Of a stretch of 64,000 nt of DNA, positions 1-7,943 are shown piece after piece. The translations under genes and the position numbers were made by a program. The notes below the pieces were generated by a model that saw nothing but the letters and a program-made list of their open reading frames with translations, did not search any database and was not told the origin of the DNA. Numbering within the stretch: the stretch's first letter is position 1; the number at the start of each line of letters is the position of its first letter. This DNA comes from DATFMP01 sp035266845 (GTDB lineage: Bacteria; SAR324; JACQKK01), in contig DATFMP010000059.1 of the NCBI GenBank assembly GCA_035266845.1, positions 50,729-114,728 of the forward strand, in the 5' to 3' direction.

Positions 1-62
1 GCCCCTGCCGGGCCCATTTTTTGCGCTTGTACGGTGGGGCACAACCATGCAGACTGTTGATC

Positions 63-995
63 ATGTCGAAAAGGAGAACGAAGCAAGCCCACGCCCAGGC
101 GGCCGCTGAACCCAAGCGGAGCAAGGGCGGGAGCCACCGGCCACCTGTGCTCAGAAAGCGGCATGTGCCCAACTGGCCCGTGCTGTTGCTGGCGCTGGCG
201 GGCATGGCGCTCACCGCCTATCTCTCGGCCACATCCTGGCTCAAGGCCGCACCGGCCTTTTGTGCGGACGGAAGCAGTTGCGATCTGGTGCAGAGCAGCC
301 GCTGGGGCTCCCTGCTGGGCCTGCCCATGGCATTCTGGGGCTTCCTGGGCTATGCGGCGCTGGGGCACATCGCCTACCGCGTGCGCAACGCGGCGTGGCA
401 CTGGAAGGCCGCCTGGACCCTGAGCCTCGTCGGGCTGGCCGTCAGCATCTACCTGACGGCGGTCTCGATCTACGTGATCGAGGCAACCTGCTTCTATTGC
501 CTCACGTCACTGGGCCTGATGGCCGCGCTGTTCGTCGTGATCTCGCTGCAGCGCCCCGAGGGTCTGCCCTCGTTTTCGTGGCCATCCTGGGCCGGGCAGA
601 CGGGGTTGCTCGCCGTGGCGATCGTGGTGGGGCTGCAGTTGCACTACAGCGGCGTCTTCAATTCCGCAGCCGGACCGGAGAATCCCTACCTGCGGGGCTT
701 GGCGGAACACCTGACCCAGAGCGGTGCCATCTTCTACGGCGCCTACTGGTGACCGGTCTGCGAGGAACAGAAGCATCTGTTCGGGGCATCGGTCGATCGC
801 CTGCCATACGTGGAATGCTACCCTGACGGCCGCAACGCGGCGCGTGCGCCCGCCTGCGCGGAGCACAACATCAAATCGTACCCCACCTGGGAAATTGGCG
901 GACAGTGGTACTTCCAGTTGCTGACGCCCGGGCGCTTGGCGCAACTGTCTGGATATGAGTCGGAGGGATCGGCTGCAGCCGCGGGGGGACGCTGA
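63..995 (+). CDS. VKOR-thioredoxin fusion thiol oxidoreductase with in-frame TGA (candidate selenocysteine 230)
   Basis: Read through the TGA at 750-752, this is a 310-residue membrane enzyme: a vitamin-K-epoxide-reductase domain fused to a periplasmic thioredoxin-like domain, the bacterial arrangement that reoxidises or makes disulfides using quinone. The VKOR half (about residues 38-180) has the paired loop cysteines C67 and C73 and the active-site motif CFYC at 143-146, with four or five hydrophobic spans. The thioredoxin half starts near FYGAYW. The next codon is TGA, then P-V-C233, so the expected CPxC motif becomes xPVC. The frame stays fully open for 80 more codons and keeps family features: EQK..LF, VEC.PDG, and a cis-Pro motif YPTW (P274). 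The ATG at 63 is preferred over the TTG at 21; no convincing Shine-Dalgarno sequence is visible. Seen: TGA exactly at the catalytic Cys. Inferred: Sec insertion. Alternatives are a point mutation (TGC/TGT to TGA), which would make this a pseudogene, or a sequencing error. No sel genes lie in the window. Confidence 0.7.
753..792 (+). promoter_or_regulatory. candidate bacterial SECIS hairpin directly after the TGA
   Basis: Immediately 3' of the TGA (750-752) the RNA can fold into a two-part hairpin. The basal stem CCGGT (753-757) pairs with ATCGG (788-792) using one G-U pair. The apical stem GAACAGA (765-771) pairs perfectly with TCTGTTC (776-782), closing a four-base loop AGCA (772-775). The loop G at 773 lies 20 bases after the TGA, in the range described for bacterial SECIS elements, and is among the first two loop bases. 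Caveat: the apical arms encode the conserved EQK..LF peptide, so part of the pairing could occur by chance in Cys homologues too. Confidence 0.5.
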
Positions 996-1121
996 GCTGC
1001 AGCACTTGCACACGGGCGACCAAGGGGGGATACCTGCCGGTCTGCCCGGGCGTGCCAATCATCGCTTGAGCCGAAGCCGCGGCGCGGCAGACCTCAGAGC
1101 AGCAACCATCATCGGGTAATT

Positions 1122-1865
1122 ATGCAACTGAACCGGTGGCTCGAGTCCACGGGCCTGTTCCTTTTCCGCTACCGCAGCCAGATTCCCGCCCTCACGCTGC
1201 TGGTGTTCTTCCTCGTGATGCAGCCGAACGACGGTGTGGGCTTTCACCTGGCCAATCTGAAGTGGGATCTGCTCTGCCTGGCTGTCTCGCTGGTGGGTCT
1301 GGGCATCCGGGTGCGGACGCTGGGCAGCACGCCGGAGGGCACCTCGGGCCGCAACCGGCGCCACCAAGTGGCCAACACCCTGAACACGACCGGCACGTAC
1401 TCGCTGGTGCGCCACCCGCTCTACCTGGGCAACTTCATCATCTTCTTCGGCATCTCCATGGTGCCCCACGCCCTGTGGATCGTGGCGCTGAACACGGCCC
1501 TGTTCTGGGTGTTCTATCTGCCGATCATCTACGCCGAAGAGCAGTTCCTCACCCGCAAGTTCGGCGAGGCCTACAAGGAGTGGATGCGGCACACTCCGCT
1601 CGTCGTGCCGTGGCGCATCCTCCGCTGGCGGTCCTCCGACCGCGCGTTCTCGGTCCAGACGGCCGTGCGGCGCGAGTACCAGACGCTCTTCGCCATCCTT
1701 GCCTACTACGCGCTGCTGGAAATGACGGGCGACATCGTGGAGGCCGGCCATTTTGTGATCGATCCGGTCTATGCGGGCGTGTTCCTGGTCACGCTGGCAC
1801 TGTACGTGGGTGCGCGCTATCTCGTGAAGCACACCCACCTCTTCACGATCCCGACCCAGAGCTGA
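1122..1865 (+). CDS. isoprenylcysteine carboxyl methyltransferase (ICMT)-family membrane protein
   Basis: A 247-residue integral membrane protein with hydrophobic spans near residues 20-35, 45-62, 105-135 and 190-235. The motif TGTYSLVRHPLYLGNF (about 90-105) followed by EEQFLTRKFGEAYKEW is the S-adenosylmethionine-binding signature of the ICMT/phospholipid methyltransferase superfamily. Bacterial members methylate diverse and mostly unknown substrates, so the substrate is not assigned. It starts about 130 bases after the VKOR-thioredoxin gene on the same strand and may be co-transcribed with it. The C-terminal third after VPWRILRW is longer than in minimal ICMT proteins and adds further membrane segments. 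Confidence 0.8.
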   Translation: MQLNRWLESTGLFLFRYRSQIPALTLLVFFLVMQPNDGVGFHLANLKWDLLCLAVSLVGLGIRVRTLGSTPEGTSGRNRRHQVANTLNTTGTYSLVRHPLYLGNFIIFFGISMVPHALWIVALNTALFWVFYLPIIYAEEQFLTRKFGEAYKEWMRHTPLVVPWRILRWRSSDRAFSVQTAVRREYQTLFAILAYYALLEMTGDIVEAGHFVIDPVYAGVFLVTLALYVGARYLVKHTHLFTIPTQS

Positions 1866-1906
1866 TCCCCGCCACCAGGGCCATGGCGCCCCGGCGGGGC
1901 GGCGTC

Positions 1907-2815
1907 TCAGCCCAGCCGAGCCCGCAGGAAGGCGCCCACGCGCTCGATGGCCTGCCGGCCCTCCGGCAGGTCGGGGCCGTTGTTCTGCCAGACGTGGGTC
2001 ATCTCCTCCCAAAGGTCCAGTTCCACGGCCACACCCGCAGCCCGGGCCCGCTCGGCCAGCCGCAGCCCGTCGTCGCGCAGCACCTCGCGCCCACCCACTT
2101 GCACCAGCAGCGGGGGCAGACCCGTCAAGTCCGCGAAGAGCGGCGAGGCGCGGGGGTCGCGGGGGTCCGCGCCGTCCAGGTACAGGCCCGCGAAGCGCTC
2201 CAGGTAGCTACGCGATAGGGAGGGGTCGTCGCCCGCGAGGGCCGTCATGGATTCGCCCGAGTGTGTGAGATCCACCCAGGGCGAGAGGCACACCGCCGCG
2301 CCCGGCAGCGGCTCGCCCGCCTCGCGCAGCGCCACCAGCAGAGCCACGGCCAACCCGCCCCCCGCGGAATCGCCACCCACCGCCAGTTCGCCGGGCGTGC
2401 AACCGCCAGGGCAGCCCTGCGTGCGCAGCCAGCGCAGCGCAGCCAAAGCGTCCTCCAGCGCGGCGGGGAAGGGGTACTCGGGCGCCAGACGATAGTCGAT
2501 GGCCAGCACACGCAGCCCGGCGGCGCGGGAGAGGCGCCCGCACATCTCGCGCACCGTGGCGATGGCGCCGCGATAGTAGCCGCCGCCGTGCAGGTACAGC
2601 AGCGCGCCTCGCGCATCCGCGCCCGGTGCGACGATCCACTCCCCCGGCACCCCACCCGCGTCCACGGGTGTGCAGGTGACGTCCGCGGGAATTGGGATCT
2701 GCGCGGCCTTGCGACGCCCCGCCTCCCGCAGCTCTTCCACGGGCAGGGCGGCTCGGTCCGGCTGGGCCTGCAAGGTGCGGTACAACTGCTCGAACTCCAC
2801 GCTGGCCATCGGCAT
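1907..2815 (-). CDS. alpha/beta hydrolase of the hormone-sensitive-lipase type
   Basis: A 302-residue cytosolic esterase/lipase-like protein. HGGGY at 76-80 forms the oxyanion hole typical of the HSL family, and GDSAG at 148-152 holds the nucleophile Ser150. The catalytic acid is probably in the segment around residues 240-250 (LVQVGGREVLRDD) and the histidine is near MTHVWQ close to the C-terminus. There is no signal peptide. It faces the ICMT-like gene tail to tail and lies just downstream of the amidohydrolase gene on the same strand, so the two may form a short hydrolytic unit. The natural ester substrate cannot be told from sequence. Confidence 0.88.
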   Translation of the reverse strand: MPMASVEFEQLYRTLQAQPDRAALPVEELREAGRRKAAQIPIPADVTCTPVDAGGVPGEWIVAPGADARGALLYLHGGGYYRGAIATVREMCGRLSRAAGLRVLAIDYRLAPEYPFPAALEDALAALRWLRTQGCPGGCTPGELAVGGDSAGGGLAVALLVALREAGEPLPGAAVCLSPWVDLTHSGESMTALAGDDPSLSRSYLERFAGLYLDGADPRDPRASPLFADLTGLPPLLVQVGGREVLRDDGLRLAERARAAGVAVELDLWEEMTHVWQNNGPDLPEGRQAIERVGAFLRARLG

Positions 2816-2875
2816 GGCTCCGGTTGAGGATGAGGTGGGCGCCGCAGGCCGTCTCCGGTCGAGGGCAGCGGCGGA

Positions 2876-4105
2876 TCAGGCGCCGAGCGGGCCGCTGAAA
2901 ACCTGGCCCCGCGCCACCACGGCCACCGGCTTCAGCAGCGCGCGGATGTCCGCGAGGGGATCGCCGCGCACGGCCAGCAGGTCCGCCGCACGGCTCGGCG
3001 CCAGCACGCCCAGGTCCTCGCGCCCCAGCGCCTCGGCGGCCACGGAGGTGGCAGACTTGAGCACATAGGCCGGGGAAAGCCCCGCGCCCTCTACGCTCAG
3101 CACCAAGTCGCCCGGATAGTCCGCGAAGGTATTGTGGGCCACGCCCGCGTCGCTGCCCGAGACGATGCGCACGCCATCGTCCACCAGCTTGTTCACCAAC
3201 TCGAAGCGCGCCCGCTGCAGGGTCATGAAGGCCCGCTCGCGCGGTGTGAGGTCGGGGTCTTCCAGGCGCCGGGTCTTACCGATGCCCTGGAAGATGGTGG
3301 GGCACACGTAGATGCCCTCGCCGGCCATGGTGCGGGCCTGTTCCGGCTCGTAGGCGATGCCCGCGGGTGTCTGGAACGTGCAGTGCTCGATGGTGGTCAT
3401 GCGCGCGGCAATGGAACCATGCACGCCCGGCGTGCCGTGCGCGTGGGAGGCCGTGCGCACGCCCAGGCGCCGGGCCTCCTCGGTCAGGGCACGCAGTTCC
3501 GCCTCGCCATACTGCGCGGCCAGCGGGTTGGTGCCCGGTGTGGAGTTGCCACCCGTGGCGAAGACCTTGATGAAGTCAGCGCCGGCCTTCACCTGCGCAC
3601 GCACGGCGCGGCGCACCTCCAGCTCGCCGTCGGCCTCCACGCTGCAGAACCAGCAATGGCCGCCCGTGGTCGTTATGCCCGCCCCGGCCGCCACCACTCG
3701 CGGCGCGACCAGCGTGCCCTGCTCCACCGCATCGCGCACGGCGAAGGCGATCTCGTTCACGGTCGCGCAATCGCGCACGGTGGTCACGCCCGTGGCCAGG
3801 GCACGCTTCAGGTTCTCCACGGAGCGAATCAGGCGCGCCTGCGGCGATTCGCGCAGGTGGTCGCCCATCACATCCGCCGAGCCGCTGAAGGCCATGTGCA
3901 CGTGCATGTTGATGAGCCCGGGCAGCAGCGTCACCTGTGGCCCCAGCTCCAGCGTGCGCGCGAAATGCTCCGGGTGCTCGGCCAGTTCGCTCTGCGGCCC
4001 CACGGCCATGATGCGACCGGCCTCAATGGCCACGTAGGCCTGCTCCAGCAGGCGGTCGGATTGGCCGTCGAAGAGCCGGCCGGCCTTGATCAGTAAATCC
4101 GTCAT
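2876..4105 (-). CDS. metal-dependent amidohydrolase (imidazolonepropionase/prolidase-like)
   Basis: A 409-residue amidohydrolase-superfamily enzyme. Metal ligands are visible as HVH (H68, H70), a lysine in the FIKVFATGG segment that is probably carbamylated, His in TASHAHG, His in IEHCTF and the late Asp in GSDAG. The family hydrolyses cyclic amides or dipeptide-like bonds; this branch is usually annotated Xaa-Pro dipeptidase or imidazolonepropionase-like, and the substrate is not resolved. The ATG at 4105 is chosen because MTDLLIKAGRLFDG is the usual family N-terminus and a GGGAG sequence lies just upstream. A longer start at 4156 would add 17 unlikely residues. It is transcribed toward the HSL-type hydrolase gene. 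Confidence 0.85.
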   Translation of the reverse strand: MTDLLIKAGRLFDGQSDRLLEQAYVAIEAGRIMAVGPQSELAEHPEHFARTLELGPQVTLLPGLINMHVHMAFSGSADVMGDHLRESPQARLIRSVENLKRALATGVTTVRDCATVNEIAFAVRDAVEQGTLVAPRVVAAGAGITTTGGHCWFCSVEADGELEVRRAVRAQVKAGADFIKVFATGGNSTPGTNPLAAQYGEAELRALTEEARRLGVRTASHAHGTPGVHGSIAARMTTIEHCTFQTPAGIAYEPEQARTMAGEGIYVCPTIFQGIGKTRRLEDPDLTPRERAFMTLQRARFELVNKLVDDGVRIVSGSDAGVAHNTFADYPGDLVLSVEGAGLSPAYVLKSATSVAAEALGREDLGVLAPSRAADLLAVRGDPLADIRALLKPVAVVARGQVFSGPLGA

Positions 4106-4389
4106 GGTCTCCCATTCCCTGATGCTCGGCTGGCCGGGTCGCTGCGCTGCGCTCACGGGCTATAGTGCCCGCTTCCCCGGCGCTGGATTGTAGCCGCTCC
4201 AGTGCCGCACGTCACCGCATTTCCGGCACGGCGGGGGTCAGCCCGGGCGCTTCCGGCTACCACGAATGGCGCCGGTGCGCCTCGGCTGGGCCTTCGCGCC
4301 CGGGCATGGTAGCCTGGATGTATCCTGCAAACCATCCGCAGTCTCCGCGACGGCGTCCGCTGCCGCCGCGCGAGCTTCGCCGCCTGCTC

Positions 4390-5187
4390 ATGCTGCTTCG
4401 CCGAGTTCTGCTCTGTGCCGTGCTGTTGCCTACGCTGGCTCTGGCCTGCGCGCCGCGGGCCCAGGCCAATGGTGGCGAAGGCGCGATCTTTAATCCCAGC
4501 GAGGGCCGCATCAGCCAGTGGCTGAGCGCCGGCGAGGTGCAGGAGAGCCACTGGAACAGCGAAGCCGAACTGGGCTATCTCTCCGTGAGCGGCAACGCGC
4601 CCTCGCTCTCCACCTATGCCCGCGCGCGCGTGGTTAACGACCGGCCCCGCTGGCGCCACCAGTTCCGCGCCGAGACCATCTTCAGCGAGACGCAGGATAC
4701 TGCCGCCAGTCAGCAGTACCGCGCCTCGCAGACCAGCGCCTACAAGCTGAGCCCGAGCAACTACCTGTTCGAGGCACTGCGCTATGACCGCAACGTCTCG
4801 CAGGGCATTCGCTGGCGCTGGTCGGAGGTGGGCGGCTACGGGCGGCAACTGCTGCAGGCCGGCGACACGAGCCTCGTGGCGGAGATCGGCGCGGGCACCC
4901 GCCAGACCCGCCGCACCGACTTGGCCGACGTGCAGCGCGAACCCATTGGCGTGCTCATCTCGGAGCTGAACTGGGAGTTCATCAAGGGCTCCAGCTTCAA
5001 CGAATACGTCATCGTGGAGAGCGGCCGCACCAATACGCTGGTGCTCTCGCAGACCGCGCTCACGCTGAGCATCCAGGGCAATCTCTCCGCCCGCCTGTCC
5101 TACGACGTGACGCACAACTCGGACGTCCCCGCGGGCGTCCAGCGCACGGACGCCACCAGCTCCGTGACCCTCGTCTACAAGTTCTGA
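4390..5187 (+). CDS. DUF481-family outer-membrane protein
   Basis: A 265-residue exported protein. The first roughly 25 residues form a leucine-rich signal sequence ending near AQA, with a weak lipobox-like LALAC just before it. The mature part alternates beta-strand-like hydrophobic and polar residues and ends in VTLVYKF, an aromatic C-terminal residue typical of outer-membrane beta barrels. This matches the DUF481 (YdiY-like, salt-induced outer membrane protein) family, whose function is unknown. The ATG at 4390 was chosen since it begins the signal peptide; the frame is open upstream to 4165 but that part is arginine/proline-rich and looks non-coding. Confidence 0.8.
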   Translation: MLLRRVLLCAVLLPTLALACAPRAQANGGEGAIFNPSEGRISQWLSAGEVQESHWNSEAELGYLSVSGNAPSLSTYARARVVNDRPRWRHQFRAETIFSETQDTAASQQYRASQTSAYKLSPSNYLFEALRYDRNVSQGIRWRWSEVGGYGRQLLQAGDTSLVAEIGAGTRQTRRTDLADVQREPIGVLISELNWEFIKGSSFNEYVIVESGRTNTLVLSQTALTLSIQGNLSARLSYDVTHNSDVPAGVQRTDATSSVTLVYKF

Positions 5188-5201
5188 GGGACCGCAGCCC
5201 G

Positions 5202-5531
5202 TCAATCCGCCGTGTCGGAGGCGTCCACGGGCACGTCGCGCTCGGCCAGCACCTGCAGGCGCGTGATGCGCATGCGCTTGAAGATGCCGCGCTTGCCCTG
5301 CACCTGCGCCTCGCGATGCTTGGGGTGGTGGTACCACGCCTCGATCGCCGCCTCGCTCTCCCAGAAGCTGATGGAGAGCAGCTTGCCCTCGGTCATCACC
5401 GAGCGCGCACGGTCGATGCGGATGAAGCCCGGCTGCTTGTAAAGCTCGGCGAACAGTCCCTTGGATATGGCGAAGTACTCTTCCTCGCGTCCAGGGTTGG
5501 GCTCTGCTTCGAAGATGATCACGTAGGCCAT
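5202..5531 (-). CDS. antibiotic-biosynthesis-monooxygenase (ABM) domain protein
   Basis: A 109-residue single-domain protein of the dimeric alpha+beta barrel ABM fold. MAYVIIFEAEPNPGREEEYF opens the domain, and SISFWESEAAIEAWYHHPKHREAQ is the characteristic central segment. Family members include quinol monooxygenases and heme-degrading enzymes; no residue visible here distinguishes these activities. The start is set at 5531 because the upstream residues are arginine/proline-rich. It ends only 14 bases from the convergent DUF481 gene. It is not clearly tied to a pathway by its neighbours. Confidence 0.82.
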   Translation of the reverse strand: MAYVIIFEAEPNPGREEEYFAISKGLFAELYKQPGFIRIDRARSVMTEGKLLSISFWESEAAIEAWYHHPKHREAQVQGKRGIFKRMRITRLQVLAERDVPVDASDTAD

Positions 5532-5783
5532 GGGCGCGTTCCTGCGGGATGGGGGGAGGGGCCGCGCGGGGCGGCGCATATGCCCCAGCGATAGCACGAC
5601 CAAGCGCCGCGAGCGACCGCCCGCGCTTGCCAGGGACCTGCGCGCTCACTATGCTGCGTACGTCGCGCGGGCCCAGGCCCCGCGGCGGAAACCCCGGGCT
5701 GCGGCGCCGACGCCGCACCGCCCGGCCCTGTGCCAAGAACCGTGCACCCTCGCACTCCAGCCGGCTCTTCTGCCTACCCGCCC

Positions 5784-6992
5784 ATGCGCCTGCCCCTCGA
5801 CGACATCCGCGTGCTGGATCTCTCCTCGGTGATCGCCGGGCCCTATTGCAGCTACCACCTGGTGCAGATGGGCGCCACGGTGATCAAGATCGAGCAGCCC
5901 GGCAGCGGGGATGCGGCGCGGCGGCAGGGGGCCGATCCGGCCCTCAACGCCCGCAACATGGGGGCGTCCTTCCTTGGCCTGAACGCGGGCAAGCGCGCCA
6001 TCACGCTGAACCTGAAGCATCCGGACGGCAAGGCGATCTTCCTGCGCCTGCTGGCCACGGCGGACGTGGTGCTGGAGAACTTCCGTCCCGGCGTGATGGA
6101 GCGCCTGGGGCTGGGCTACGAGGCCCTGCGGGCGGAGCGGCCGGGGCTGGTCTACTGCGCCATCTCCGGCTTCGGGCAGGACACCAGCTACCGCGCCAAG
6201 CCCGCCTACGACCAGATCGTGCAGGGGCTCTCCGGGGCCATGGCCACCACGGGCGATGCCGGCAGCGGCCCCCTGCGCGCGGGTTACCCGGTCAGCGATA
6301 CGCTGGGCGGCATTAACGCCGCCTACGCCATCGTGGCGGCGCTGCTGCAGCGCGAGCGCGACCCGGCCGGCACCGGGCAGTTCATCGACGTGTCCATGCT
6401 CGATGCCACCATCTCCGCCATGGGCTGGGCCACCTCCAACTGGCTGGCGGCTGGGCAGAAGCCCCGGCTGATGGGCAACGACAACTTCAGCGCCAGTCCC
6501 TCCGGCAGCTTCCGCGTGGCGGACGGCCTGATCAACGTGGCGGCCAACATGCAGCCGCAGTTCGAGGCGTTCTGCCGCATCGTGGGCCGCGAGGCCCTGA
6601 TCGCCGACCCGCGCTTCCCCGATCCCGACGCGCGCATCCAGCACCGCGACGCCCTGAAGGCGGAGCTGGAGAGCGCCCTGCAGGAGCGGCCCGGCGCGGA
6701 GTGGGTGGAGGCCCTCAACGCCGCGGGCGTGCCGGCCGGGCCCGTGCTGGGATTGGACGAGGCGACCCGCCTGCCTCCCGTGCAGGAGCGCGGCTCCGTG
6801 CAACGCTTCGAGGGCGTGCCGGGCGTGGAGCGGCCGTTCGAGGTGTTCCGTCCCGCCTATCGCCTCTCCGGCGGCGCCCCGCAGACCGGCGAGCCCCCGG
6901 CGCAACTGGGGCAGCACACGGACGCCGTGCTGGCCGAGCTGGGCTACAGCGCCGAGGAGATCGCCGCCTTCCGCGAGGCGGGTGCTGTGTGA
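5784..6992 (+). CDS. CaiB/BaiF-type CoA-transferase (family III)
   Basis: A 402-residue family III CoA-transferase, which moves CoA between carboxylic acids through an aspartyl-linked intermediate. The N-terminus (LPLDDIRVLDLSSVIAGPYC), the KIEQPGSGD segment, VLENFRPGVMERLGLGYE and the SGFGQ motif are all typical. The probable catalytic Asp lies in the YPVSDTLGG segment near residue 172. The length is normal. ATG 5784 is preferred over an upstream in-frame start at 5730. The specific acyl substrate is unknown. A second CoA-transferase of the same family lies at 10183, suggesting the region handles carboxylic acid catabolism. Confidence 0.9.
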   Translation: MRLPLDDIRVLDLSSVIAGPYCSYHLVQMGATVIKIEQPGSGDAARRQGADPALNARNMGASFLGLNAGKRAITLNLKHPDGKAIFLRLLATADVVLENFRPGVMERLGLGYEALRAERPGLVYCAISGFGQDTSYRAKPAYDQIVQGLSGAMATTGDAGSGPLRAGYPVSDTLGGINAAYAIVAALLQRERDPAGTGQFIDVSMLDATISAMGWATSNWLAAGQKPRLMGNDNFSASPSGSFRVADGLINVAANMQPQFEAFCRIVGREALIADPRFPDPDARIQHRDALKAELESALQERPGAEWVEALNAAGVPAGPVLGLDEATRLPPVQERGSVQRFEGVPGVERPFEVFRPAYRLSGGAPQTGEPPAQLGQHTDAVLAELGYSAEEIAAFREAGAV

Positions 6993-7005
6993 GAGTGGGT
7001 CGCCG

Positions 7006-7626
7006 CTAGTTCGCGAAGGGCACGGCCATGCCTTTCTCCACGGCCGGGCGGGCACCGACCAGGTCGTACCAGCGCTTCACGTGGGGGAAGTCGTTGAGGT
7101 CGGTCTTGTGGCGCGAGTGCCGGGCCACCCAGGGATAGATGGCCATGTCGGCAATGCTGTAGTCGTCCGCGAAGTACTCGCTGCCCGCCAGGTGCTTGTC
7201 CATCACGCCATAGAGGCGCGCGGTCTCCTTGGCGTAGCGCTCCAGGCCGTAGGGGTCGTTGACCGACTCCATGCGGAAGTGGTGGTTCTGCCCGAACATG
7301 GGGCCCACCCCGCCCATCTGGAACATCAGCCACTGCATGGTGCGATAGCGCGCGCCGGGCTCGGTGGGGAAGAAGCGCCCCGTCTTCTCGGCCAGGTAGA
7401 ACAGGATCGCGCCCGATTCGAACAGGGAGAAGGACTTTCCGCCCGGCCCGTCCTGGTCGATGATGGCCGGAATCTTGTTGTTGGGACTGATGGCGAGGAA
7501 CTCTGGGCTGAACTGCTCGTCTTTACCGATGTTGATGGGATGCACCGTGTAGGAAAGGCCCAATTCTTCCAGCATCACGGACACCTTGCGCCCGTTGGGC
7601 GTGGCCCAGGTGTAGAGATCGATCAT
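7006..7626 (-). CDS. glutathione S-transferase family protein, YfcG/Ure2p-like
   Basis: A 206-residue cytosolic protein with an N-terminal thioredoxin-fold GST domain (MIDLYTWATPNGRKVSVMLEELG) followed by an all-helical domain. The TPNGRKV segment, NKIPAI and the SLFESGAIL motif that binds the gamma-glutamyl part of glutathione match the YfcG (Nu-class) branch, known for disulfide-bond reductase activity with glutathione. Convergent with the CoA-transferase gene, ending 13 bases from it. It is divergent from the TetR regulator gene across a 317-base gap carrying a palindrome, so regulation by that protein is plausible but unproven. Confidence 0.87.
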   Translation of the reverse strand: MIDLYTWATPNGRKVSVMLEELGLSYTVHPINIGKDEQFSPEFLAISPNNKIPAIIDQDGPGGKSFSLFESGAILFYLAEKTGRFFPTEPGARYRTMQWLMFQMGGVGPMFGQNHHFRMESVNDPYGLERYAKETARLYGVMDKHLAGSEYFADDYSIADMAIYPWVARHSRHKTDLNDFPHVKRWYDLVGARPAVEKGMAVPFAN

Positions 7627-7943
7627 GAGACCCTGCGGGTGAGAGCGTGAGGCGACGGTGGGGCGCGGGCCGAGCAGGCCAGCCAGCCCAAATTGTCTCG
7701 ATCTTAGGAGCGTTGGACCGGGTGGTCAACAATGGGCCCCGACACCGCCCCTGTCGCCCCCACCGAGGCGCTCTGGAGTGCGACGATGCGCCGGAAGCTT
7801 CCGGGCGCCGTGCAACAAAGGGCTGTGCTTTGCCGCCCGCCGCGCTATAGTCATGATATCATGGCGCTTTCGCCCGCAGGGGCGCGCCGCTGCCCCGCGG
7901 GCCGGGCGGTCTTGCGGGAAGCACTACCTCGGAGCCAGTAACG
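7627..7943. other. intergenic region between GST and TetR genes
   Basis: No gene is seen in these 317 bases. The region separates divergently transcribed genes and so should contain both promoters. The notable element is a perfect 12-base palindrome, CATGATATCATG, at 7852-7863, with a TATAGT sequence at 7846-7851 overlapping its left edge. The palindrome is about 80 bases ahead of the TetR-type gene and is a reasonable autoregulatory operator candidate. Confidence 0.5.
7852..7863. promoter_or_regulatory. 12-bp perfect palindrome, candidate operator
   Basis: CATGATATCATG is fully self-complementary and adjoins a possible -10 sequence (TATAGT, 7846-7851). No good -35 element is visible at the right spacing. 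Its position upstream of a TetR-family gene suggests an operator for that regulator; this is inference. Confidence 0.35.

Noticed and set aside
21..62. Longer N-terminus for the VKOR-thioredoxin protein starting at TTG 21
   Set aside because: ATG 63 gives a normal basic start (MSKRRTKQ); the additional 14 codons begin with a rare TTG and have no better ribosome site.
1059..2012. Long open frame antisense to the ICMT-like gene
   Set aside because: Shadow of a GC-rich gene; composition is Arg/His/Gly-rich without a recognisable domain, and it runs across two oppositely transcribed real genes.
4153..5736. 527-codon minus-strand frame over the DUF481 and ABM region
   Set aside because: It is antisense to DUF481 and out of frame with the ABM gene, shows Ala/Arg/Gly-rich content typical of GC-rich shadow frames, and has no conserved motif.
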